The notes beneath the pieces were generated by a model that was not told the origin of the DNA, ran no database searches, and was given only the letters and a program-made list of their open reading frames with translations. A program made the position numbers and the translations under genes. From Tetracentron sinense (lineage: Eukaryota > Streptophyta > Magnoliopsida > Trochodendrales > Trochodendraceae): 64,000 nt of DNA. This document shows, piece after piece, positions 21,317-30,805 of the stretch (the stretch's first letter is position 1; each line of letters starts with the position of its first letter). Location of the stretch: the NCBI GenBank assembly GCA_015143295.1, contig CM026562.1, positions 10,630,041 through 10,694,040 on the forward strand. Reading direction: 5' to 3'.

Positions 21317-22280
21317 GACATCGAAATGTGTTGTCATACATCTCTTTTTGGTTGACATCGAAATGTGTTGTCATCCATTTCATTTCTTCTGTTTGACATC
21401 GAAATGTGTTGTCATTCATTCAATCCTGGCTGACATCGAAATGTGTTGTCACCCATCAATTCAATCTCTTCTTGTTGACATCGAAATGTGTTGTCATCCA
21501 TTTCATATCTTTTGTTTGGCATCGAAATGTGTTGTCATTCATCTCTTCTTGGTTGACATCAAAATGTGTTGTCATCCATTTCATCTCTTCTGTTTGACAT
21601 CGAAATGTGTTGTCGTTCTTCTCCTCTTGGCTGACTTCGAAATGTGTTGTCATCCGTTTCATCTCTGTTATTTGGCATCGAAATGTGTTGTCATTCATCT
21701 CTTCTTGGTTGACATCGAAATGTGTTGTCATCCATTTTGTCTCATCGGTCTGACATCGAAATGTGTTGTCATCCGTTTCATCTCTGTTGTCTGACATCGA
21801 AATGTGTTGTCATTCTTCTCTTCTTGGTTGACATCGAAATGTGTTGTCATCCATTTTATCTCATATGTATGACATCGAAATGTGTTGTCATTCATCTCTT
21901 CTTGGTTGACATCGAAATGTGTTGTCATTCATCTCTTCTTGGTTGACATCGAAATGTGTTGTCATTTATCTCTTCTTGGTTGACATCGAAATGTGTTGTC
22001 ATCCATTTTATCTCATCTGTCTAACATCGAAATGTGTTGTCACCCATTTCATCTCTTCTGTTTGGCATCGAAATGTGTTGTCATTCATCTCTTCTTGGTT
22101 GACTTCGAAATGTGTTATCATCCATTTCATTACTTCTGGTTGACATCGAAATGTGTTGTCATCCATTTTATCTCATCTGTCTGACATTGAAATGTGTTGT
22201 CATTCATCTCATCTGTTCGATATCGAAATGTGTTGTCATCCATCAATTCAATCTCTGGCTGACATCGAAATGTGTTGTCA
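21317..22280 (+). repeat. 25-copy minisatellite of about 39 bp
   Basis: I count 25 copies of GACATCGAAATGTGTTGTCA (with minor variants) followed by an 18-22 bp C/T-rich variable segment; mean spacing is about 39 bp. Variable segments alternate between types such as tcatctcttcttggtt and ccatttcatctcttctgttt, suggesting dimer units of about 78-80 bp. The array is free of stops over long stretches on both strands, giving spurious ORFs of up to 178 codons. Spacers are repeats themselves and no cas genes exist, so it is not CRISPR. Confidence 0.93.
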
Positions 22281-22286
22281 CCCTCA

Positions 22287-22515
22287 TCCAGTGCTCCGTG
22301 CACATCTCAGCTCTCCGTGAGCATTCCCTGTGCTCTGTGCGCATTTCAGCTCTCCATGAGCATTCCCTGCTATCCGTGAACATTCCCCGCTCTCCGTGAG
22401 CATTCTCAGCTCCCCATGAGCATTTCTCGCTCCCCATGAGCATTCCCTGCGCTCCGTGCGCATCACGGTTATCCATGACCATTCCCCGCGTTCCATGCGC
22501 ATCTCAGCTTTCCGT
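22287..22515 (+). repeat. Degenerate repeat of about 20 bp (GCTCTCCGTGAGCATTCCC)
   Basis: About eleven imperfect copies of gctctccgtgagcattccc and variants (gctccccatgagcatttct, cgctccgtgcgcatca) follow one another just after the 39-bp minisatellite. Each contains a short GCTC..GAGC palindrome. Confidence 0.8.
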
Positions 22516-22792
22516 AAGCACTTCTTTCGCTCTGAACACTATGTCAGTCTCCATGCAGTAGTGTACGCAAGCTCCCTTATGTCCATATTTCATTTGCACC
22601 CATTTTTCCCCAATAGTCCTCCGCGATGAGGGTATAAACTACTATCCATCATTCCATCCTTTTGATTCAGGCAAGTTTAACTAGGGTTTCCCCTTTCTTT
22701 TATCTTTGATTTTCACAAGTTTTTACAGGCTTTTGGGTGTGTAAAAATGACGGTTTTTTTAGTCTTTGTCGTTCAATTGCCAACACTCTCCG

Positions 22793-22807
22793 ACAAAGAG
22801 GGGCAAC
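22793..22807 (+). other. Polypurine tract of G2
   Basis: GACAAAGAGGGGCAAC ends directly at the 3' LTR start TGTAAACAC at 22808. Confidence 0.75.
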
Positions 22808-25747
22808 TGTAAACACCCCATTTTTACACCCTTAAAATTCTATCTTTAATTATTTATTTTATTAATTTGATTTATTTTAATTATGTTTCATTATGGGAAG
22901 CTTTGTTGAGCTGAAAGCCCAATTCGTTCAAAATCCCAAACCCATCATTCATGTTCAAAACTCCTTAAGAAGTTTAAAGCCCTCAAGATCATACACCAAT
23001 CCCAAAAACCCATGAATACTGTAAACAAGCAAAGCCCAAGTGCAAAACTTGCGACCCATGACTAAAGACCCTGGTTTTCAAGTTAGTTTATGGGCTAATA
23101 CCAAAGCCAAAGCCCAAGCCCAAGCCCATGTGATCCCTTATCCTCAAACCATAATCCTTAGCCTATAAATACCCATATGAGATCATCCATACCCCATTTC
23201 CAATTTTGATCTCGGCAGCAAGGAGTTTTCTCCTCACTCGAGCTCTCTCCATGCGAAGCTCCATTTCGGAATTACAACATTCAACTTCGGTAGTAACATT
23301 GTCCCAGATCCAGCGCAACTCAGCTCATCCACTGATTTTGTCACTGTAATCGGTGGAAGCTTCTCATCAGTGGTGGTTTTGGCTTTGTCTCCGGCAAGTC
23401 GGCCACCATTTTCGAACTCCATCACCACTGCAGCTCCACTATGGCAGCTCCATCACCGGTTTCCCACCGGTGAGCCTTTTTGCTCAGTTGTTCTCCGGTC
23501 ATCTTCTCCGGCAAATCCAGCCACCATCTCCACGGTTTCTTCAAAACCAAGGAGATTTAGATCTCCGATCATCTTCTCCGGCAAGTTCAATAGCTTTGAG
23601 TCATCATCAGCTCCATTTCTTGAGCTCTATTTCTTGTCACAATCCTCTTTGATCTAGATTTGGAAATTCCAGATCTAGATGTCTAATTCCATCTCCAACC
23701 TCAGTTCCGATCATCCCCATTGTTGATCTCTCCAGTAGTGAGAAACTCACCTCCGATCATCGTCATCTTCTCCGGCGAACCAGCTTCCCTGGCGAGCATC
23801 GTTTCACACCTAAGCGGCTCTTCATTCCCATCTCACATTATAGCCGGCTAGATCTTCAACTCCAACAAATTTGCAGTGCATCTCTTCCTTCTCAGTGTTG
23901 ATCGCCCCTATCTCAGGTTGGCACCATCTAATCTCCATTTCACCCCTGGTTCAGACCCAAGCAGAGAAGACTCAATTCGAATCATTACTCTATCTTTCAC
24001 TCTCTTACTTTAATTTGGAATCCATTGTTTTGTGGATGCATGTTTCTTTTCTTTTTTTTATGCTTTCTTCTTGAGTGAAAGATAGAGATCTCGTACATGA
24101 GCAGCAGCCACCGCTTCCAGCCACCATCACTATTACACTAGCTCTCAGGCAGGTATATACTTCCCCTTCCTATTTAAATCCTTACTTAGTTCCCTGTTGT
24201 GGTGTGTTTTTGGATATATAGAGTCCTCTTTGTCTAATATGTTGTGAGATCTATTTTTTTTAAGGAAATCAAATCTTGGGTTAATTGATGAGTAGAAGTA
24301 TTTTATTGTTTAAGTTTATACCTGAGATTTGTTTTTGATATTCTTTCTTTTCAAATTCAAAAGGTTGACCGGAATTTAGAGTCGTTTTTGTCAACTTGTT
24401 TTTCTGAATTTTTAGAAAAGAAAACAAGTTTGCCTATTTTCAAAACCAATTTCAAATTTGGAGTTTCTTTTAGTGATAGCTCTCTTCTTCATTTGACTTT
24501 CGTTTAGATAGGCTTTAGGTTAGTAATTTACCCTGAATCAAACTTAAATCATCTTTTAAGACAAGATTTGATTCCTTGGGTTATGCTATTGTGCTAAAGC
24601 CAATTGACTAGTTCTTATTATTAGTCAATAGACCTTGGTACGACAGCCCCTTTTGCCCTCTATGATCTCAAATCATTTTTTTTGCCATCCTATTCGATTG
24701 ATGATTTAATTTATTGAAATTTATCTCATGTATGTATGTATTATATCATGTATATTTGTGCAAATTGTAAGAGTAGGTCGTAGCTTATTTTTTTTCTTTT
24801 TTTGCCTACACTGGGCATTTAGGTAGTCTTTTAACTTACTTCGTTACAAAAAAAAGAGAAATAAAAAATATATATAAAAAAATCAAATCAAAATAAATTA
24901 AAGGTACTGGTCTATCTCCCCTTGGGACCTAGAGCAGGGTCCGTATTTGAACCATAACCTCTTTTGGTTTAAGGCCGCTCGATCCGCCCTACTCTTTGCC
25001 TTTAAGTTAATTAAATCAGTTAGATCTTATTTTCCTTTTTGCCTACCTTGGGCACTTAGGTTAGTTTTTGACTAGGTAAACTTGCCAAAATTAAAAAAAA
25101 AAAAAAAAAAAATTACAAAACAACAAAAACATTTAAAAAAACCTACAAAATTCAAATAAAGACTTACCCTAATAAATGAACGCCCCCTAGAGCTCCCCCA
25201 CGAGCACCTAGCTACGCAGCCATCTCCCGGAATGAGATTCATAAATCTCAATTCCAATTCCCCCAATTCAAGCACGAGTTGGAAGTGACCACACTCCGAA
25301 ACGAGTATAAAAACAGACACCACCCCGAACTACTATTAGGGTCTGATTCCGACTAACCGGATAAGTAGGCAGTCCAAACCAGGGTTCGACCCCAACCAAA
25401 GATAAAATTTTTACACCCATATTGATTTATGTTTGATTAGCAAAATTAATAATTGTTTAGGAAATTTTAAGTGATTTTAAATGTTTGGCTTAGACCTAAT
25501 GAGTAGGTTACCATCATTGGATGGAGGTCCTGGGGTGCCTAACCCCTTTCCCAGGACCTAAATGGATCTCTTACCTAGACTACTTTGGACTGTAGACCCC
25601 CTATTTTTGGATTTATCTTGGGATCCTACTTCCCCTAAGTAGGTGGCGACTCTTAGAATAAATTTAGCGTTATTCCTCTACTCTCGGACCTTGTCTCGAC
25701 ACTTAGAGTTGAGAGGGGAGGAAAGGCGGTAAATTTAGGCGTTTACA
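22808..25747 (+). mobile_element. G2 3' LTR
   Basis: This 2940-bp LTR closely matches 6170-9115, with scattered substitutions and small indels (for example loss of about 13 bp near 24846). The TATA box is at 23164-23171. It ends GTTTACA at 25747, followed by TSD agcca. Confidence 0.93.
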
Positions 25748-25752
25748 AGCCA

Positions 25753-26463
25753 TGTGCCCAAAAGACTTCCTTCTCAGAGCATCTGCTACTGCATTCGCCT
25801 TACCCGGGTGGTACTGAATGAATCATTTATAGTCCTTCAAGAACTCCATCCATCGACATTGTCTCATATTAAAATCCTTTTGAGAAAACAAATATTTCAA
25901 ACTTTTGTGGTCCGTGAACACATAAAATTATTTCCTATAAAGGTAATGCCGTCAAATCTTCAGTGCAAAGACTACTGCGGCAGGCTCCAAGTCATGCATA
26001 GGATAGTTCTTCTTTTGGTCTTTCAACTGCCGAGAAGCATAGGCAATGACTTTCCCATTCTGCATCAGAACACATCCTAGCCCGATAAGTGATGCATCAC
26101 TATAAATTATGAAACCGTCGCTCCCAGATGTGACTGTGAGAATAGGGGCCGTTGTAAGCTTCTTCTTCAACTCCGTGAAGCTTTTCTTGCATCTGTCACT
26201 CCAAGTGAAATTAGCCTTCTTCCGCGTGAGATAAGTGAGTGGAGCCGTTATGCTAGAAAACCCCTCTATAATCTGCCTGTAGTAACCTTCCAAACTAAGG
26301 AAACTATGTATCTCGGTAACACTCGAGTTTCTCCCAGTTCATCACTGCCTCTATCTTGGTCGGGTCGACTGATATACCCTCGGCAGTAACTACGTGGCCA
26401 AGGAACGCCACCTTTTACCAACTAGAATTCATACTTATTCAACTTGGCGTTCAGTTTATGCTC
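25753..26463 (-). pseudogene. G1 RNase H region
   Basis: This continues RT from 26464. Segments include [53 protein letters not shown] (catalytic D), [10 protein letters not shown] and, at the end, IQYHPGKANAVADAL. The latter leads to GHMA at 25753, where G2 interrupts the gene; the frame resumes at 3094 as HMMVQEW. Several stops and a frameshift near 26300-26460 break it. Confidence 0.85.
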
Positions 26464-27539
26464 TCAAAGAGTCTCAAGAGTAAGACGAAGGTCTCGATCA
26501 TGATCTTCTCGTGTCGGAGAATACACCAAGATATCGTCGACGAACACAATGACGCATCGATCGAGACAAGTTCTGAACACCTGGTTCATCAAATCCATGA
26601 ACATCGCTGGTGCATTCATCAAAATGAAAGGCATGATAAGGAACTCGTAGTGCCCGTACCGAGTCCTGAAAGCCGTCTTGGGAAAATCTTCGACCTTGAT
26701 TTTCAACTGATGATAACCCAATCGGAGATCAATCTTGGAGAAAAATCTTGCTCCTTTCAGTTGGTCAAACAAGTCGTCTATCTGAGGCAAGGGATAACGA
26801 TTCTTGATGGTGACTTTGTTCAACTGTCTATAGTCGATGCACATTCGCATCGACCCATCCTTCTTCTTCACAAAGAGTACCGAGGCTCCCCATGGTGACA
26901 CACTTGGTCCGATGAAACCAAGTTGTTGTAACTCTTCGATCTGCTCCATCAACTCCTTATGTTCTATTGGGACCATCCTGTACGGAGCACTAGAAATAGG
27001 AGTGGTGCCCGGGGCAAGCTCTATAGCAAACTCTACCACCCTATTTGGAGGCAACCCTGGCAATTCCTTAGAAAACATGCCTAAATACTCACTCACAGCT
27101 AGGATGACTGAGGAGTCTCGTGCTTCTGGGTTTGCTAATCTTAGAGCTGCAAAGCGGACAATATCTTTCTTTCGTAGCCCTCTGAAGTGAAATGGCTTAA
27201 CCCCATCCGGCTTAAAATCCACCCTCTTCTCGAAGCAAGCCACGTGCTCGTGGTGTGCGGCGAGCCAATCCATCCTGAGAATAACGTCAAAGTCTAGGTC
27301 TTGGAACTCAAGGATGATCAGATTGACCAGTAACTCATGCTGCCCAACTTGGACTACACAATCTGGGCATCCTCGGTCTGTATCCACTGACTTTCCAAGC
27401 GGAGTCAAAATGGTCAAGTCCTGACGTAGACGACTCGACTGAGAAGAGAAACCCTTGGCAAAACTGGGTGACACAAAGGAATGTGTTGATCCAGTGTCGA
27501 TCAACACAAGAGCCAAACACTCGTTCACTAATAAGGCGC
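26464..27539 (-). CDS. G1 protease-reverse transcriptase (exon 2 side)
   Basis: Starting at 27539, just after the proposed intron, the frame reads [22 protein letters not shown] (protease active site DTGS, intact) and continues through the protease fold ([11 protein letters not shown]) into [69 protein letters not shown] and the catalytic FVDDILVYS. About 355 codons are open, to a stop at 26464. Substitutions such as MPFILMNAP for the usual MPFGLTNAP suggest decay. No credible ATG lies near the start; the frame depends on splicing to Gag upstream. Confidence 0.85.
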
Positions 27540-27668
27540 CTGTGTATTATAATTAACTAAAGTCAATTTCAAGAACGCACATAAAGTATATGTAGCATGA
27601 TATACACGTGAGTAGACATATATAATAACAAGCATTTCTAACTTGAATAATTTACAACTTTAGCGTAC
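27540..27668 (-). other. Predicted intron at the Gag/protease boundary of G1
   Basis: On the minus strand the donor CAAG|GTACGCT (intron base 1 at 27668) and acceptor ATACACAG|GC (last base at 27540) bound 129 AT-rich nt. The intron breaks a glycine codon after its first base. The 5' exon ends D-V-V-Q and the 3' exon starts within that G, followed by A-L-L-V, matching the usual Tekay order from Gag into protease. Unspliced, the frame meets TAA six codons into the intron. G3 has the same arrangement at 51629-51775. Confidence 0.8.
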
Positions 27669-28891
27669 CTTGCACAACATCGTCAGATGCTTGTGTGTCT
27701 CTTTCAGTCAAGGCAAAGACTTGACCCCGGTTTGCCTGGCGAGGCGGTGGTGTGGGCTGGGTGGGCCTTGAGATAGAAGCCTATGAAGATCCCTGCTGAG
27801 GAGTCTGCCTGACTAGGGGTCTACTTCCCTAAGACTGAGTCTGTGAGTGGCGGCATGGGCAATCTCAAATCATGTGGTCCTGCTTGCCACAATAAAAACA
27901 TCCACTAGAGGCTCTTCGACATTCCCCTGCCTGGTGCCTCCTCCACAAAAGTCACACTCCTCGAACGAGGATGATGAGGATATAGGCGGCGCAAATCTAG
28001 TGGCCTATGAAAAAGTAGGCGAGGTGCCTGAGTAGTAGTCGTAGTAGGACGAGGCGCTTAAGGTACAAAAGGTGGCCTCTGTGGCTGTATCGGCCTGACT
28101 TCCTGGTATGGGGCTGTTCTAGCCTTCTTCTCTGGTGACCCCGAACCACTAGACTGGCCTCGATTCACCTCTCCTCTTGAAGAATTCCTTAGAATTCTTC
28201 TCGGTAAGCTTTGCCTTGCTCACTACTCCCCAGGTGCCCACCTGGAACATCAAGACCTTGTCTCGAATGGAGGGTTTCAACCCTCATTCAAACTTTCTGA
28301 CCTGCATATGTTCCGATGCAATCAGATGAGGTGTGAACCTTGACAACTCTATGAACGTAGCTTCATAGTCAGCCACTCTCCCTGCGCGAGAGTCATGAAC
28401 TCAATCTCCTTCTACTCTATGACTACAGCTGGAAAATATTATTTGTAAAATACATCAAGAAATTCTGGCCATGTCCACGGCTCCCCAGCCCTAGTGGATT
28501 CCCTCTGCATCTATGTAGCTCTCCACCAGTGCTCGGCTGCACCTTCCATCACGAAGGTGGCCCAGTCAACTCGCTGCTCATCGATACAATGGAACGCTCT
28601 AAAGATCTTTTCTAGTTGCATCACCCATGATTCTGCTACCATGGGGTTGGTAGTACTGAAGAAGGTAGGAGGATGTAATCTCCTAAATGCTTCAACTCCT
28701 GAAGTATGTTGGACCGGAGGAGGTGTAGGTGTAGCAGGAGTAGCAGCAGTAGGCCTGGCTGCCAACATAGCCAAGGTCTCTGCGATAGAAGCAAAGGCCT
28801 GTGCAAAATCGAGTGGTGCATCCCCCGATGGAGGAGGAGACGTCTCATCACTCCTATTCTGGTGTCCTCGACCCCGATTACCCTGTCTCAT
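27669..28891 (-). pseudogene. G1 Gag (exon 1)
   Basis: Starts at ATG 28891 (MRQGNRGRGHQ). A proline/alanine-rich segment precedes the Gag core (RLHPPTFFSTTNPMVAESWVMQLEKIF, VMEGAAEHWW). Frameshifts and stops after 28511 scatter the remainder. The CCHC knuckle at about 27860-27900 reads CFYCGKQDHMI-stop-DC. The last part (VFALTERDTQASDDVVQ) is open up to the donor at 27669. Gag builds the virus-like particle and binds the RNA. Confidence 0.82.
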
Positions 28892-29235
28892 GACTGAATC
28901 CTGAGAACAATAGCAACCATGAGTCTAACTTGGACATATGTTTCAATAACCATTCCAACTTTATCTCAATTATAACTTCAAGGTCATTCCATATTCATAA
29001 GGTACATAATAATAATACATCGAGGTATACATTGTAATAGTATAAGTATACAATTTATGTTTCTAGTGTAGGATACTAGGTTCGGTTGGGTTCCAATTGG
29101 TTATGGACTAAAACTAAATAATTAGTCTATACTTGGAATACGACTCATTTCTTACACCTAATGCCTTGTTTCACTCATTGTATAAATTACTAAGTAACCC
29201 TAAAGAATCTAATGCCTAAGCTCAGATACCAACTC
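28892..29235 (-). other. G1 leader with primer binding site
   Basis: The minus strand reads TGGTATCTGAGC at 29231-29220, a one-base variant of the initiator tRNA-Met primer site TGGTATCAGAGC, four bases from the LTR end. The rest up to the Gag ATG holds no gene. Confidence 0.75.
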
Positions 29236-29484
29236 TGTCGTGACCCAAAATACCCCCTATGAGTTAGGGATACTTTGGCTCGTGATGTGCTATATCCGAT
29301 ACCAAGCCATCCTGTAAAATATCCAAGACATAATGTAATAGAAATGATAATCATAGCGGAAACGTAAACTAAATTTTTCTTTAACATATATGATATGTAT
29401 TTCCAAGTTTATACATGCCTAACCAAGTAAAGGTGGACATGCCCACCTATCAAAAGACAAAATGAAATCTCACTATCACTCAAC

Positions 29485-29655
29485 TCAGCAATAGTCTAGA
29501 TAAGGCCACACATCTAAATCCCTATCTTCCTGTGGCTGCAATGGGATAGGCGGCTCCCTTTCTTCTACGTATTCTTCTTCAACCCAGGACTCTAGGTTGC
29601 GATTGTCAAATAGACCTACCGACATGAAATGTATGGCTGAGCATGGAATACTCAG
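29485..29655 (-). other. Hairpin plus short acidic frame in G1 LTR
   Basis: On the minus strand, CTGAGTATTCCATGCTCAG (29655-29637) can form a short hairpin. Downstream, after ATGTCGGTAG|GTC, the frame encodes ESWVEEEYVEE and ends YLDYC-stop at 29485. Two other LTRs in the window keep the same order and a similar peptide (see 48135-48289 and 55133-55299). This may be a leader peptide or exon; no function is known to me. Confidence 0.5.
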
Positions 29656-30805
29656 TGTGTACAAGCTAGTAGCTAACATTGCTGTACAATAAGCAATATC
29701 ATATGAGCATTGAAGAAACAATTCATAATCCATGCATTTAGCCAAACATAGAAATCATGACTCACAACTTAACTTAATATATGCATACTTTCAAAACCTT
29801 ATCTTGAGAGCTTTTGTAGGAAATAAAACATGACTTATGAGTTCTTATAAATCTTATGAGTCTTATGAGCTTATAAATTCTTATGAGTTCTTTGAGCTTG
29901 TGAGTTCTTATGAGCCTTGTGAGCTAGTAATTGATCTTAGACTTATGATCCGTAGAGATATGGTAACTGATCTTAGACATGATCCTTAAAGTTTGTGAAA
30001 TGACTAAACAAGATCCTTATGAGCCTTATGAGCCACTTGTGAGCCTTATGAACCTTATGACTTGTGAGTTCTTATGAGTTCTTGTGAGTTCTTATAAGTT
30101 CTTGTGAGTTCTTATAAGAGTCTTGCGAGACTTATGATCCTTAAGGACTTGTGTGCCAATCTTAGACATGATCTTTATGAGCGTTCGTAACCGATCTTTG
30201 ACTTATGATCCGTAGAGATACGGTAACCGATCTTAGACTTTGCCTACCAAAAGTTTGGTATTGTCAAATGTTATGAGTTTATTATTTTTCCTTGTAAGGT
30301 GTCTGTTAATACTCTTCTTATGCATTTTCCAACATTATGCTTATATGAACCATTGATCATACAAAACATGTAGTGCTTGTGGTGCTTGTGAGCATCATAT
30401 TAGCATGAAAACACTTAGATGAATAACAACTATCATTCCATAGATTTGAGAGAAGTTAAATAAAACATATAGAGACATATTAGCAACATTTACAAAATTG
30501 GGGAAAATCCCTAAATCATGTTTTTATAGTCTTATGTTTAACTCTCGTACATGCATTTCATCAAACATGTAGCATTCAACATTCTTATAGGCATTTTATT
30601 CGTGATTTTCATAGTCAAACATTTCATCAAACACCTTGAGTGTGTGTTTTATGTGTACATTGCCCTTCCCCATTTTTCATCATACAACAATCATTCACCT
30701 TCTACATGACATCCAAATTCGCCTCACTATCCATTCATCCCACACATCCAAAATCATTTACTTTAATTTATGCATTTAGGAGATATGATAGGTTCAAGAA
30801 AAAGG

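Larger units (their letters stand above)
19663..22807 (+). other. G2 3' untranslated region, repeat-rich
   Basis: This 3.1 kb after integrase has no credible gene. It holds an A/G-rich low-complexity tract (about 19957-20045), a 300-bp-period repeat (20242-20810), a 39-bp minisatellite (21317-22280) and a 20-bp-class repeat (22287-22515). Hypervariable, repeat-bearing 3' UTRs are a known feature of Tat/Ogre elements and a source of plant satellites. Confidence 0.85.
3095..25747 (+). mobile_element. G2: Ogre-like (Tat lineage) Ty3/gypsy retrotransposon
   Basis: The element is flanked by TSD agcca (3090-3094 and 25748-25752) and has LTRs of about 2.94 kb starting TGTAAACACC and ending GTTTACA. 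Internal order on the plus strand: PBS resembling tRNA-Arg, ORF1, Gag-protease, a non-coding gap that probably contains an intron, RT, RNase H, a second RNase H, integrase, a repeat-rich 3' UTR, polypurine tract and LTR. ORF1 before gag, two RNase H domains, very long LTRs and the pro-RT gap are Ogre hallmarks. At least six in-frame stops and two frameshifts make it defective. The left LTR region was later duplicated. Confidence 0.92.

Noticed and set aside
21317-22280. CRISPR-like appearance (regular repeats with spacers)
   Set aside because: Spacers are themselves recurrent variants, the host is a plant, the array lies inside a retrotransposon 3' UTR, and no cas genes exist.
21258-22399. 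ORFs of up to 178 codons on both strands with a repeating peptide
   Set aside because: They are translations of the 39-bp minisatellite, which lacks stops by chance in several frames. No start context or domain supports coding.
22243-22502. Short repeat-derived ORFs rich in HGE and RAE
   Set aside because: Translations of the 20-bp-class repeat at 22287-22515.
26356-26898. 180-codon plus-strand ORF
   Set aside because: Antisense shadow of the G1 reverse transcriptase.
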